Shown piece after piece: positions 9,870 through 18,576 of a stretch of DNA of 64,000 nt (position 1 is the stretch's first letter; every line of letters starts with the position of its first letter). The stretch is taken from contig JBGAFI010000010.1 of assembly GCA_044227325.1 (NCBI GenBank), forward strand, positions 62,001 to 126,000, written 5' to 3'. Origin of the DNA: PFJX01 sp044227325 (lineage in GTDB: Bacteria > Pseudomonadota > Gammaproteobacteria > Burkholderiales > Thiobacillaceae). The position numbers were made by a program, and so were the translations under genes. The notes beneath the pieces are model-generated. The model was not told the origin of the DNA. It saw only the letters and a list, made by a program, of their open reading frames with translations, and ran no database searches.

Positions 9870-10469
9870 TTACCACCTTTGGTCTTCCGAAGTGCCCAGA
9901 ATCGGCCGCAACTTCACGGCGATGGCTTCGCGCGCCCGGAAAATCCGGGACCGCACCGTACCGATGGGACATTCCATGTATTCCGCGATCTCCTCGTAAC
10001 TCATGCCTTCAATCTCGCGCAGGGTGATGGCCTGCTTCAACTCTTCCGGCAAGGCCTCCACCGCATCGTTCACCGCCATGGCCACCTGCTTCGACAGCAA
10101 CATCGACTCGGGTGTTCCGTAATCCTTCGCCACGAGCCGCTCGTCCGGCTCGTCGTCATCGTTCATCGCCTGGTCGGAAACAGTCGGCATGGCCCTGCCC
10201 CGGGTGGCCAGGTAATTCTTGGCCGTGTTCACGCCGATGCGATACAGCCATGTGTAAAAGGCCGCATCGCCCCGGAATTGGGGCAAGGCCCGGTAAGCCT
10301 TGATAAAGGTCTCCTGGGCGATATCTTCAATCTCGTCCTGGTCGCGCACCATGCGTGACAACAGCCTGAGCAGCTTGCGGCGATACTTGTCCACCAGCAG
10401 CCCGAACGCCTGCTTGTCCCCTTCGCGCACCCGTTCGACCAACTGAAGGTCGATTTCCCGGTCGCTCAT
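9870..10469 (-). CDS. rpoE: RNA polymerase sigma-E factor (RpoE/AlgU)
   Basis: This ECF sigma factor directs the envelope stress response. I take MSDREIDLQLVERV at 10469 as start (199 residues); GGAAGAGG lies just upstream. Sigma region 2 includes DEIEDIAQETFIKAYRAL and TWLYRIGVNTAKN; region 4 includes LPEELKQAITLREIEGMSYEEIA and GTVRSRIFRAR. It heads the rseA-rseB-rseC-mucD-glutaredoxin operon and is divergent from nadB, the same arrangement as in E. coli. Tandem GGAACTT boxes upstream suggest autoregulation. Confidence 0.97.
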   Translation of the reverse strand: MSDREIDLQLVERVREGDKQAFGLLVDKYRRKLLRLLSRMVRDQDEIEDIAQETFIKAYRALPQFRGDAAFYTWLYRIGVNTAKNYLATRGRAMPTVSDQAMNDDDEPDERLVAKDYGTPESMLLSKQVAMAVNDAVEALPEELKQAITLREIEGMSYEEIAEYMECPIGTVRSRIFRAREAIAVKLRPILGTSEDQRW

Positions 10470-10571
10470 CCTCTTCCCTGATTTCTGGTCACTGGATCGC
10501 TCTTTCCCGCTATGCATCATTTGCCGGGGCGAGTATAACTTCCCATCCATGACCATCGGGCTCAAGGACCG

Positions 10572-10603
10572 GTGATCAAGCGCATAAGTTCCGCTTAAGT
10601 TCC
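10572..10603 (-). promoter_or_regulatory. Candidate sigma-E promoter of rpoE with two GGAACTT boxes
   Basis: On the minus strand GGAACTT occurs at 10603-10597 and again at 10592-10586, 11 bases apart, about one helical turn. GGAACTT is the -35 consensus of sigma-E. Sixteen bases after the second box is GTCCTT, a moderate match to the GTCTAA-type -10. The site lies 115-135 bases upstream of the rpoE start, fitting an autoregulated promoter; transcription start is not proved. Confidence 0.55.
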
Positions 10604-10621
10604 CTCTCTCCGATCCTGTCC

Positions 10622-12184
10622 ATGCCATATCACGACGTCCTCATCATCGGTTCCGGGCTCGCCGCGACGACGCTGGCCTTGTCCCTGCCCGAATCCATGA
10701 AGGTGGCTCTGGTCACCAAGAAGGCGGCGGAGGACAGTTCTAGTTTCTGGGCCCAGGGCGGCATCGCCGCGGTGATGGGGGTGGACGACAGTTTCGAGGA
10801 CCATGTGCGCGATACCCTGGTGGCCGGCGCCGGGCTATGCGACGAAGCCGCCGTGCGCCATGTGGTGGAGGCCGCGCCGGCGTCGGTGCGCTGGCTGATC
10901 GACCAGGGCGCGCCCTTCGACGTGGAAGGCGAGAATTACCACTTGGCTCGGGAAGGTGGACATTCGCGCCGGCGGGTTCTACACGCGGCGGACGCCACCG
11001 GCCGCGCGGTACAGGAAACATTGCTGGCGAAGCTCGCCGGCCGTCCCAACATCACCCTGTTCAGCCAGCACATCGCCGTCGACCTGATCACCGACCGGCG
11101 CCTGGAACGGGATGGCCATTCCGTGCACGGCGCCTATGTGCTGGACAACGCCAGCGGACGGGTTAAGACCTTCCAGGCCGGCGCCACGGTGCTGGCCACG
11201 GGCGGCACCGGCAAGGCCTTCCTCTACACCACCAACCCGGACACCGCGACCGGCGACGGCATCGCCATGGCCTGGCGCGCGGGGTGCCGCGTGTCCAACC
11301 TGGAGTTCATCCAGTTCCATCCCACCTGCCTGTACCACCCCCACGCGAAGTCCTTCCTGATCACCGAGGCCATGCGCGGCGAGGGCGCGATCCTGCGCCT
11401 GCCGGACGGTACCCGTTTCATGCCCGAGCACGACGAGCGGGCCGAGCTGGCGCCCCGGGACGTGGTGGCCCGGGCCATCGACTTCGAGATGAAGAAGCGC
11501 GGCCTCGATTGCGTCTATCTGGACATCACCAACAAGCCGGCCAAGTTCATCGTCGGCCATTTCCCCACCATCCATGCCCGCTGCCTGGAACTGGGCATCG
11601 ACATCACCCGGGAATGGATTCCGGTGGCCCCCGCCGCCCACTACACCTGCGGTGGCGTGCTGGTGGACCGGGACGGCCGCGCCGACGCGGAACGGCTTTA
11701 CGCGGTGGGAGAAACCGCCTGCACCGGGCTGCACGGCGCCAACCGCCTGGCCAGCAATTCCCTGCTGGAATGCTTGGTCTATGGGCGCGCGGCGGCGGCC
11801 CATATCGCCGGATTGCAACCCAGGACCCGGGAAAAACTGCCGGATTGGGACGAAAGCCGGGTGACGGACGCGGACGAGGAAATCGTCATCGCCCACAACT
11901 GGCACGAGTTGCGCCGCTTCATGTGGGACTACGTCGGCATCGTGCGCACCACCAAACGCCTGGAACGGGCGTCTCACCGGCTGCGCCTGCTCAACGACGA
12001 AATCTTCGAGTACTACAGCAACTTCCGCGTCAGCAACGACCTGATCGAACTGCGCAACCTGGTGCTCACCGCCGACCTCATCGTGCGCTGCGCGCGGGAA
12101 CGCCGGGAAAGCCGCGGCCTGCACTTCTCCCGGAATTACCCGGACCTGCTGCCCGAGGCGGTCAGCACGATCCTGGAACCTTGA
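10622..12184 (+). CDS. nadB: L-aspartate oxidase NadB
   Basis: NadB is an FAD enzyme that oxidises L-aspartate to iminoaspartate, the first step of de novo NAD synthesis. The 520-residue protein matches the family, with the N-terminal dinucleotide fold VLIIGSGLAATTLAL, the SSSFWAQGGIAA segment, the HSRRRVLHAADATG substrate region and the conserved HGANRLASNSLLECLVYG box. The third glycine of GxGxxG is Ala15, a tolerated variation. NadA and NadC are not in the window. Divergent from rpoE. Confidence 0.97.
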   Translation: MPYHDVLIIGSGLAATTLALSLPESMKVALVTKKAAEDSSSFWAQGGIAAVMGVDDSFEDHVRDTLVAGAGLCDEAAVRHVVEAAPASVRWLIDQGAPFDVEGENYHLAREGGHSRRRVLHAADATGRAVQETLLAKLAGRPNITLFSQHIAVDLITDRRLERDGHSVHGAYVLDNASGRVKTFQAGATVLATGGTGKAFLYTTNPDTATGDGIAMAWRAGCRVSNLEFIQFHPTCLYHPHAKSFLITEAMRGEGAILRLPDGTRFMPEHDERAELAPRDVVARAIDFEMKKRGLDCVYLDITNKPAKFIVGHFPTIHARCLELGIDITREWIPVAPAAHYTCGGVLVDRDGRADAERLYAVGETACTGLHGANRLASNSLLECLVYGRAAAAHIAGLQPRTREKLPDWDESRVTDADEEIVIAHNWHELRRFMWDYVGIVRTTKRLERASHRLRLLNDEIFEYYSNFRVSNDLIELRNLVLTADLIVRCARERRESRGLHFSRNYPDLLPEAVSTILEP

Positions 12185-12191
12185 GGGAGGT

Positions 12192-12219
12192 GCGGGGGCG
12201 GGCTGGCGCCAGCCCCCGC
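12192..12219. terminator. GC-rich hairpin between convergent nadB and pepA
   Basis: A perfect 16-base palindrome (12200-12215, GGGCTGGC/GCCAGCCC) is flanked by further complementary G and C bases. It lies between two convergent genes and could stop transcription both ways, although no T tract follows. Confidence 0.4.
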
Positions 12220-12244
12220 GCGGTGCCTCGCGACGCCAACCGGC

Positions 12245-13738
12245 TCAACCGTTCTCCGCCCGCTTCGCCAGGAAATGCACCAGCAGGGGCACCGGGCGGC
12301 CGGTGCCGCCTTTCTCCTTGCCGGACTTCCACGCCGTGCCGGCGATGTCCAGATGGGCCCAGTGATATTTCTTGGTGAATTTGGCCAGGAAGGCGGCGGC
12401 GGTGATGGTGCCGCCCGCGCGACCGCCGATATTGGCCATGTCGGCGAAATTGCTCTTGAGCTGTTCCGCGTAGTCGTCCCACAGGGGCAACTGCCAGCAG
12501 CGGTCGTTGGCGATCTCGCCCGCGTGCAGCAGTTCCCGCGCCAGGGCGTCGTCATTGGCCAGCAGGCCGGTGGCCACATGGCCCAGGGCGATGACGCAGG
12601 CGCCGGTGAGGGTGGCGATGTCCACCACGCAGGCGGGGTCCAGCTTCTCGGCGTAGGTCAGCGCGTCGCACAGGATGAGACGGCCTTCCGCGTCGGTGTT
12701 GAGAATCTCGATGGTCTGGCCGGACATGGAGGTGACCACGTCGCCCGGCTTGTTGGCGCGGCCGTTCGGCATGTTCTCGCAGGTCGGGATGAGGCCGACC
12801 ACGTTCAGGGGCAGTTTCATTTCCGCCACCGCGCGCAAGGTGCCGAGCACCGAGGCGGCGCCGCACATGTCGTACTTCATCTCGTCCATCTCCGCCGCCG
12901 GCTTGATGGAGATGCCGCCGGAATCGAAGGTGATGCCCTTGCCCACCAGGACCACGGGCTTCTGCTTCCTGTCGCCGCCCTTGTGGCTGAGGACGATGAA
13001 ACGGGGCGGTTCGTCGCTGCCCTTGGCCACGGACAGGAAGGAGCCCATGCCCAGCTTCTCGATCTCAGCCTGTTCCAGCACCTCGACGCCGATGCCGGTC
13101 TCCTTGGCCATGGCCTTGGCTTGTTCGGCCAGATAGGTGGGCGTGCAGACGTTGCCCGGCAGGTTGCCCAGGTCTTTCGCCAGTTTCACGCCGGCGGATA
13201 TGGCCTTGCCGCGCGCGGCGGCGGCTTCGCCGATGGCCAGTTCGCCCCGGCGCGGCACGGCCAGGGTGAGCTTGCGCAAGGTCTTGCGCGGCTCTTCCGG
13301 CTTGCTTTTCATCTGGTCGAAACGATACAGGGTGTCTTCCGCGACGCTGACCGCCTGTTCGATGTTCCAGGCCAGATCGCGTTTCTTCACGGCGATCTCG
13401 GCCAAGTAAAGCGTGGCTTCCGCGATACCGGTGTCGGCCAGAGTCTTGACCGCGTCGCGCACCGCATCCCGGTACTGCTTGTCGCGGAATTCCCTTTCCT
13501 TGCCGAGCCCGATCAGCAGCACCCTCTCACACAGCACGCCGGGAACGTTGTGAAGCAGTAGACTGCTGCCCGGCTTGCCGTCCATGTCCCCGCGCCGGAG
13601 AATGTCGGCCAGATAGCCGCCGGACGCCTGGTCGATGATCTCCGCCGCCAGGCTCAGCTTGCGGTGATCGAATACACCGGCCACCACGCAGGCGCTGCGC
13701 TGTTTTTCCGGACTGCCGCTCTTAATGCCGATTTCCAT
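12245..13738 (-). CDS. pepA: Leucyl aminopeptidase PepA
   Basis: A cytosolic M17 aminopeptidase that releases N-terminal residues, preferring leucine; in E. coli it also binds DNA in Xer recombination. The 497-residue protein is full length. The dizinc site residues are seen as Lys267 and Asp272 (VGKGITFDSGG), Asp290 (KYDMCGAAS) and the signature NTDAEGRL at 347-354. It is divergent from lptF, the common beta/gammaproteobacterial arrangement, and convergent with nadB. Confidence 0.97.
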   Translation of the reverse strand: MEIGIKSGSPEKQRSACVVAGVFDHRKLSLAAEIIDQASGGYLADILRRGDMDGKPGSSLLLHNVPGVLCERVLLIGLGKEREFRDKQYRDAVRDAVKTLADTGIAEATLYLAEIAVKKRDLAWNIEQAVSVAEDTLYRFDQMKSKPEEPRKTLRKLTLAVPRRGELAIGEAAAARGKAISAGVKLAKDLGNLPGNVCTPTYLAEQAKAMAKETGIGVEVLEQAEIEKLGMGSFLSVAKGSDEPPRFIVLSHKGGDRKQKPVVLVGKGITFDSGGISIKPAAEMDEMKYDMCGAASVLGTLRAVAEMKLPLNVVGLIPTCENMPNGRANKPGDVVTSMSGQTIEILNTDAEGRLILCDALTYAEKLDPACVVDIATLTGACVIALGHVATGLLANDDALARELLHAGEIANDRCWQLPLWDDYAEQLKSNFADMANIGGRAGGTITAAAFLAKFTKKYHWAHLDIAGTAWKSGKEKGGTGRPVPLLVHFLAKRAENG

Positions 13739-13845
13739 GTGCTACTCCTGAAAATGATGTCGAGACCTGAAATGAACGTGTGCGGACCCAGGAACACCAT
13801 GGATTATCGACAGTCGCTTTCGCAATAGTCAAAGCCATGCGTCCG

Positions 13846-14916
13846 ATGCGTCGATTCGAGCGGGCCTTGACCAAGGAAATGGCTTCCATGGGCAGCATGG
13901 CCTTTTCCGCCCTCGCTTCCATCTTCGCGGTGGTGTTGCTGGTGCGGACCCTGGGCAAGGCGGCCATGGGGGATGTCGTCGGCGCCGCGGTCCTGCCCTT
14001 GCTGGGATTCGGTTTCGTGCGGTTCTTGCCAGTGCTGCTGTCGCTCGCCCTGTTCATCGGCGTATTCATGAGCCTGTCCCGGCTCTGGCGCGACAGCGAG
14101 GCGGTCATCTGGATGAACGGCGGCATCGGCCCGCTGGGCTGGGCGCGTCCCGTGCTGCGTTTCGTCCTGCCGGTGGTTTTGATCATCGCTTTCGTCAGTC
14201 TCGAGGGAATCCCTTGGTCGGCCCGCAAGCAGGCGGAATTCGAACAGAACATGGAGGCGAGGGATCAGGTCTCAACCCTGACGCCCGGGGTGTTTTCCGA
14301 GGACCGGCGCGGACATCGGGTGGTGTTCGTCGAGACCTTGTCCAGCGACGGGCGCAATGTCGGCAACGTTTTCATCCAGTCGCGCGAGCGGGGACGCATG
14401 GGTGTGACCGTGGCGCAAGAGGGCCATGTCAGGGAAATGGAAAACGGTGACACCTTTCTCTTTCTGGAGAAAGGCAAACGCTACGAAGGCGTGCCGGGGG
14501 AGGCGGATTTCTGGATGGCGGAGTACGCGCGTTACGCGGTGCGCATTCCTCCCCAGGCGGTTGTCGAGCGGGGCCCGAGTCCGCGCACGATGGGCGTTTC
14601 CCAATTGTTTCGCGATCCCAATCCACGCCACATGGGCGAAATGGTCTGGCGCCTCGGCTATCCTCTGACCGCGCTGATCCTGTGCCTGCTCGCGGTGCCG
14701 CTCAGCTATGTCAATCCCCGCGCCGGCCGTTCCCTCAATGTTCTGTTCGCGATCCTGATCTTCGTCGCCTACAACAACTTCGTCGGTTTGTCGGAAGGCT
14801 GGGTGGATCGATCGTTGTTGAGCGCCGGCGAAAGTCTCTTTTTCGTGCATGGAACGGTGCTGGTGCTCGTGGTTCTGTTCTATTGGCGGCGTTTCAGGGG
14901 GCCGTGGGCGCAATGA
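13846..14916 (+). CDS. lptF: LPS export ABC transporter permease LptF
   Basis: LptF and LptG form the inner-membrane permease of the LptBFG complex that extracts lipopolysaccharide for delivery to the outer membrane. With the start MRRFERALTKEM at 13846 it has 356 residues; ATGs at 13837 and 13780 are in frame, and none has a clear ribosome site, so the start is uncertain by a few codons. Three N-terminal membrane segments, a periplasmic beta-jellyroll (about 130-240) and three C-terminal segments are seen. It overlaps lptG by ATGA. Confidence 0.9.
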   Translation: MRRFERALTKEMASMGSMAFSALASIFAVVLLVRTLGKAAMGDVVGAAVLPLLGFGFVRFLPVLLSLALFIGVFMSLSRLWRDSEAVIWMNGGIGPLGWARPVLRFVLPVVLIIAFVSLEGIPWSARKQAEFEQNMEARDQVSTLTPGVFSEDRRGHRVVFVETLSSDGRNVGNVFIQSRERGRMGVTVAQEGHVREMENGDTFLFLEKGKRYEGVPGEADFWMAEYARYAVRIPPQAVVERGPSPRTMGVSQLFRDPNPRHMGEMVWRLGYPLTALILCLLAVPLSYVNPRAGRSLNVLFAILIFVAYNNFVGLSEGWVDRSLLSAGESLFFVHGTVLVLVVLFYWRRFRGPWAQ

Positions 14917-15983
14917 GCATCCTGTTTCGCTACGTCCTGCGGGAAATACTGGGCGCGAGCCTGCTGACGCTGGGCGCGCTGGTCGCCTTGTTTTCCTTTT
15001 TCGATTTCATTTCCGAGCTGGCGGATGCCCATACCGATACCTATACGCCGCTGATCGCCAGCCTTTTCGTCGCCTTGAACGTGCCCGGGCGCTTGTACGA
15101 GCTGGTGCCGGTGGCCTTGCTGGTGGGGGGGCTGTTCGCCTGGAACCGCATGGTGCTGTCCTCGGAATTCACCGTCATGCGCGCCGGCGGCTTGTCCACG
15201 CCGCGCCTGGCGGGATGGATGCTGTTGCTGGGTTTCGCCATTGGCTTGGCGACGCTGGGGTTTGGGGAATACGTGACGCCGGTCTCCGAGCGGGCGGCCC
15301 AGCAATTGAAGGTGCGCGCCACCAGCGGTGTCGTGGCCCAGGAGTTCCAGACCGGTCTCTGGGCCAAGGACGGCCAAGTGTTTATCAATATCCGCGAACT
15401 GCTGCCGGACGCGTCCCTGGTGGATATCAAACTTTACGAATTCGACCGGGAATTCCATCTCGTCTCCATGCGCCGCGCCGAACACGCGCAATGGCGGGAT
15501 GGCCAATGGATGTTGCGCAAGGTGACGCAAACCGTGATCGGCGACCGCAACACGCGCACCTCCAGCGAGCCGGATCAAGCCTGGACATCGGCGGTCACGC
15601 CGGATCTGCTGGCCGTTCTGATGGTGGTGCCGGAGCGCATGTCCATCGCGGCGCTCAGCGCGTATGTGGATCATCTTCTGGAAAACCGGCAGGACGCGGA
15701 GCGCTATCAGATCGCCTTGTGGGGAAAGCTGGCCTATCCGGTGGTCGCGCCGGTGATGCTGCTGCTGGCCCTGGCGTTCGCCTATCGTCCCCCGCGCGCG
15801 GGCGGGGTGGGCGGCCGCATGTTGACCGGCATCCTGCTCGGCCTGGGGTTCCATCTGGTCAACCGGCTGGCCGCCCAGGTCGCGCAATTGCAAGGGTGGC
15901 CGGCGCCCGCCGCCGCGATCCTGCCGATCCTGGCGTTCAGCCTGGCGGCGGTGGGCGCTTTGTGGTGGGTGGAGCGGCGCTGA
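14913..15983 (+). CDS. lptG: LPS export ABC transporter permease LptG
   Basis: Partner permease of LptF in lipopolysaccharide export. It starts MSILFRYVLREILGAS at 14913 in an ATGA overlap with lptF and has 356 residues. Membrane segments near residues 15-35, 60-80 and 100-120 are followed by a periplasmic jellyroll (about 130-260) and three more segments to the end. LptB is not encoded nearby. The stop lies 9 bases from the end of the convergent RDD gene. Confidence 0.93.
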   Translation: MSILFRYVLREILGASLLTLGALVALFSFFDFISELADAHTDTYTPLIASLFVALNVPGRLYELVPVALLVGGLFAWNRMVLSSEFTVMRAGGLSTPRLAGWMLLLGFAIGLATLGFGEYVTPVSERAAQQLKVRATSGVVAQEFQTGLWAKDGQVFINIRELLPDASLVDIKLYEFDREFHLVSMRRAEHAQWRDGQWMLRKVTQTVIGDRNTRTSSEPDQAWTSAVTPDLLAVLMVVPERMSIAALSAYVDHLLENRQDAERYQIALWGKLAYPVVAPVMLLLALAFAYRPPRAGGVGGRMLTGILLGLGFHLVNRLAAQVAQLQGWPAPAAAILPILAFSLAAVGALWWVERR

Positions 15984-15992
15984 CGGACCGGG

Positions 15993-16406
15993 TCAGGTTT
16001 TGACCAGGCGGGTGCCCGCCAGCCGATCCTGGAGAAACTGCCCATCCGGCGAAAACAAGGCGCCCCACCAACCCGCGCCGAGCAACACCAGATTCAGGCA
16101 GCAAAGCAGATAGCGCAGCCACGCCTGTCGGCGGGTCGGCAGCCCACCGCCGGTGGATTCGATGCGCATCCTCCAGGTCTTCATGGCCAGGGTCTGGCCG
16201 TGCCGCCAGAACCAGGTGAAATAGCCGCCCGCGATCAGCAGCACATAGATTTGCAATCCTTCCCGGGCATACGCGGGCGCAAGCGCTTGGACCAGCGGCA
16301 CGAAGGGAAACGCGGCGACCAGCAACACGGCGCCCAACAACAGCGATTCGTAGACGACGCAGGCCAGCCGTTTCCCCAGATGAGGGGCGGAACTCGCGCT
16401 GGGCAT
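15993..16406 (-). CDS. RDD family membrane protein
   Basis: A 137-residue protein starting MPSASSAPHLGKRLACVVYE at 16406; a TTG one codon earlier is also possible. It has three hydrophobic segments and the RDD-type start (RL..VVYESLLLGA) with WRMRIESTGG and a late QDRLAGTRLV. RDD proteins are membrane proteins of mostly unknown role. It is the last gene of the sigma factor/DUF3619/DUF3106/RDD cassette. Confidence 0.82.
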   Translation of the reverse strand: MPSASSAPHLGKRLACVVYESLLLGAVLLVAAFPFVPLVQALAPAYAREGLQIYVLLIAGGYFTWFWRHGQTLAMKTWRMRIESTGGGLPTRRQAWLRYLLCCLNLVLLGAGWWGALFSPDGQFLQDRLAGTRLVKT

Positions 16407-16416
16407 CAACTGGACA

Positions 16417-16821
16417 TTACTTTCCGGGGCCGGTGGATCCAGTGGCCGGCCGGCCGAATTCCTGGCACAGGGAATCCAGCCACTGCTGTCGGATGCGGAG
16501 TTGGTCCTGCCTGGGCAGGGCCTGGATCTTTTTGTAATTGTCGCGGGCGATCTGGCGTTCCTCCGAAGTCAGGCGCGACCAGGAACGCAGCCTGGAATGC
16601 AGCAATTTCTGACGTTCGGGACTGAGCTTCGGATATTCCCGGGCGACCGCCAGGAGTTTCTCCTGTTGCCGGGCGGGCATGTCGTTCCATTTCGACGCGA
16701 CCGGCGACAGGGCCGCCATCTCCTGGGGCGAAAGCTGCGACCACGCCCGATGGTCGGCGGCCGGAGAGAATCCGGCGGCCAGGGCCAGGACGACGCACAA
16801 GATCAGTTCTCGGCGACACAT
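16417..16821 (-). CDS. DUF3106 protein, exported
   Basis: A 134-residue protein with a signal peptide at about 1-21 (MCRRELILCVVLALAAGFSP). The mature part is rich in Trp, Gln and charged residues with repeats of the type WSQLSPQEMAALSPVA, WNDMP and RLTSEERQIARDNYKK, like the DUF3106 family. It may act as a periplasmic chaperone-like or sensor partner, but function is unknown. The start overlaps the end of the DUF3619 gene by 19 bases, suggesting coupled translation. Confidence 0.8.
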   Translation of the reverse strand: MCRRELILCVVLALAAGFSPAADHRAWSQLSPQEMAALSPVASKWNDMPARQQEKLLAVAREYPKLSPERQKLLHSRLRSWSRLTSEERQIARDNYKKIQALPRQDQLRIRQQWLDSLCQEFGRPATGSTGPGK

Positions 16822-17168
16822 TGCGGTCCCACGTCTTCACGGCGCACGAGGCTCCAGTCGGCAAAAGCCGGGGGAGGAATGTCATCGGTCAACAACAGGA
16901 TGTCCAACTCGGCGTTGTCCGGAGCGGGCGGCGCGCGCAGCCCGAACCAGGCACCCGCCAATAGCGCGCCGATGAGAACCAGCAAGATGGCGGCCCGGGA
17001 ATGGCGCCGCGCCAGGGCCAAAACCATGCCCGGCGCCCCCGCCGGCCTGGCTGGATTCATGGCGCCGCGCCGCGCCTCAAGCAACCGCGCGCGCGTGGCT
17101 TGATCCATCCGGTCGAGGCCATCATCCAGCGCCTGCCTGATATCCTCGACGAGATCCTGCTCGTTCAC
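16803..17168 (-). CDS. DUF3619 protein, likely anti-sigma-like membrane protein
   Basis: The GTG start at 17168 overlaps the sigma factor stop (GTGA) and gives 121 residues. The N-terminal 55 residues are charged and helical (NEQDLVEDIRQALDDGLDRM), then one membrane segment at about 63-80 (AILLVLIGALLAGAWFGL), then a periplasmic tail. The shape and position after an ECF sigma gene suggest an anti-sigma factor, which is inference; the family has no assigned function that I can confirm. Confidence 0.75.
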   Translation of the reverse strand: MNEQDLVEDIRQALDDGLDRMDQATRARLLEARRGAMNPARPAGAPGMVLALARRHSRAAILLVLIGALLAGAWFGLRAPPAPDNAELDILLLTDDIPPPAFADWSLVRREDVGPQCVAEN

Positions 17169-17728
17169 GGTTGAAGATCCTTTTCCTTGAGTTTCTCCGC
17201 CAGCGCCTTGGTCGCCCGGAAGCAATGGGTCTTGACGCTGCCCTCGCTGCAGCCCATGGCTTTCGCCGTTTCGGACACATCCATTTCCTCCCAGTAACGT
17301 AGCAGGAAGGCTTGCCGTTGACGAGCGGGCAACTCGGACAGGGCTTGCTCGATGGCGGCGAGGCGCTGCCGCCCGGATGCCTCGTCCTCCGGGCCGGGTG
17401 GACGCGGGGTGTCGGAGATGGCGCTGACCGATTCGAGGGTCTCGCTGTTCTCCACGTCCCGGTCGCGCAGGGGCGAAACCAGCCGCACCCAGAAATCGCG
17501 CACTTTCGCGCGGCGGAAATGGTCGTTGATGGCATTTTGCAGGATGCGCTGGAACAGCGGGGGGAGCTCGTCCACGGGCTTGTCGCCGTAGCGCTCCACC
17601 AGTTTCATCATGGCGTTCTGCACGATGTCCAGGGCGGAATGGTGATCCCGCGCGGCATACAGGGCGTGCTTGAAGGCGCGCCGCTCCACGTCGGCGAGGA
17701 AGACATCGATTTCCCGGGGGGAAGCCAC
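17165..17728 (-). CDS. ECF-type RNA polymerase sigma factor
   Basis: With the GTG at 17728 the protein has 187 residues, ECF length. Region 2 is seen in AFKHALYAARDHHSALDIVQ and FQRILQNAINDHFRR; region 4 in LSELPARQRQAFLLRYWEEM and AKAMGCSEGSVKTHCFRATKAL. The longer open frame upstream runs antisense through rplU and is rejected. It leads a four-gene cassette with DUF3619, DUF3106 and RDD proteins and is divergent from rplU. Its regulon is unknown. Confidence 0.85.
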   Translation of the reverse strand: MASPREIDVFLADVERRAFKHALYAARDHHSALDIVQNAMMKLVERYGDKPVDELPPLFQRILQNAINDHFRRAKVRDFWVRLVSPLRDRDVENSETLESVSAISDTPRPPGPEDEASGRQRLAAIEQALSELPARQRQAFLLRYWEEMDVSETAKAMGCSEGSVKTHCFRATKALAEKLKEKDLQP

Positions 17729-17804
17729 GCGGTGTTTTTCCCAAGTGAAAGCGCGGGCACTATACCCAAATCGCAAGGCCCTGGCATGGGCAATAGCCTG
17801 TTGA

Positions 17805-17832
17805 TTTGCAATGGGGATCGGTTTCCTATAAC
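17805..17832 (+). promoter_or_regulatory. Candidate promoter of rplU-rpmA
   Basis: TTTGCA at 17805-17810 is followed after 16 bases by TATAAC at 17827-17832, about 40 bases before the rplU ATG. The -10 is a good match and the -35 fair. It lies in the AT-richer gap between the ECF sigma gene and rplU. Confidence 0.5.
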
Positions 17833-17872
17833 ATGCCGCGTTTTCCGGATCGACCCAGTTTTGGAGAGTGGC

Positions 17873-18184
17873 ATGTACGCGGTGATCAAGACCGGTGGCA
17901 AGCAATACAAAGTGGCCGCTGGCGGCAAACTTAAAGTGGAAACCCTTCCCGCGGAAGTTGGCGCCGAAGTGGAAATCAAGGATGTCCTGATGGTGGCCGA
18001 TGGCGCCGACATCAAGGTCGGCACTCCCATGCTGGCTGGCGCCACCGTTCGCGCCACCGTCCTGGCCCATGGCCGTGGCGACAAGGTGATGATCTACAAG
18101 ATGCGTCGCCGCAAGCACTATCGCAAGACCCAGGGACATCGTCAGAATTTCACGGAAATCCGCATTGACGGCATTTCCGTTTGA
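17873..18184 (+). CDS. rplU: Ribosomal protein L21
   Basis: A 103-residue 50S protein starting MYAVIKTGGKQYKV, the standard L21 N-terminus, with the basic YKMRRRKHYRKTQGHRQ region near the C-terminus that contacts 23S rRNA. A longer in-frame opening upstream is not supported. GGAGAGTGGC precedes the ATG. It is followed by rpmA after 15 bases, the usual rplU-rpmA-obgE order. Confidence 0.98.
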   Translation: MYAVIKTGGKQYKVAAGGKLKVETLPAEVGAEVEIKDVLMVADGADIKVGTPMLAGATVRATVLAHGRGDKVMIYKMRRRKHYRKTQGHRQNFTEIRIDGISV

Positions 18185-18199
18185 TGGAGGCAGACAAAC

Positions 18200-18463
18200 A
18201 TGGCACACAAGAAAGCAGGCGGCAGTTCCCGTAACGGCCGCGATTCCGAATCCAAGCGCCTGGGCGTGAAGCGTTACGGCGGCCAGTTCGTGCCCGCCGG
18301 CAACATTTTGGTGCGTCAGCGCGGCACCCAGTTCCATCCCGGCCTGAACGTGGGTGTGGGCAAGGACTACACCCTGTTCGCCAAGGTGGACGGCGTGGTG
18401 GAATTCACGGTCAAAGGCCCGATGCGGCGCCGCACCGTCAGCGTGGTGCCCGTCGCCGCCTGA
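18200..18463 (+). CDS. rpmA: Ribosomal protein L27
   Basis: An 87-residue 50S protein beginning MAHKKAGGSSRNGRDSESKR, the typical L27 N-terminus, whose tail reaches toward the peptidyl transferase centre. ATGGAGGCAG upstream gives a strong ribosome site. It is cotranscribed with rplU and followed by a clear terminator. Confidence 0.98.
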   Translation: MAHKKAGGSSRNGRDSESKRLGVKRYGGQFVPAGNILVRQRGTQFHPGLNVGVGKDYTLFAKVDGVVEFTVKGPMRRRTVSVVPVAA

Positions 18464-18484
18464 CGCTCCGTCGTGGACGCAAGG

Positions 18485-18512
18485 AGCCCTATCCCCGGAT
18501 AGGGCTTTTTTG
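18485..18512 (+). terminator. Rho-independent terminator after rpmA
   Basis: An 8-bp stem AGCCCTAT/ATAGGGCT with the loop CCCCGG (18485-18506) is followed by a run of T. It separates rplU-rpmA from obgE-proB, so obgE needs its own promoter or read-through. Confidence 0.85.
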
Positions 18513-18576
18513 TTTTCATGGCCCCTTCCCCTACCCTTGCCTCCTTCGCGCCCCTTTCCAGCGAGCCCATAGCGCC

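Noticed and set aside
13780..13845. An N-terminal extension of LptF from the ATG at 13780
   Set aside because: The family starts at the MRRFERAL-like segment; the 22 extra residues match nothing and have no better ribosome site.
17729..18337. An extension of the ECF sigma factor through the rplU region
   Set aside because: The extra 200 codons are antisense to rplU and its promoter; the sigma region 2 begins soon after the GTG at 17728.
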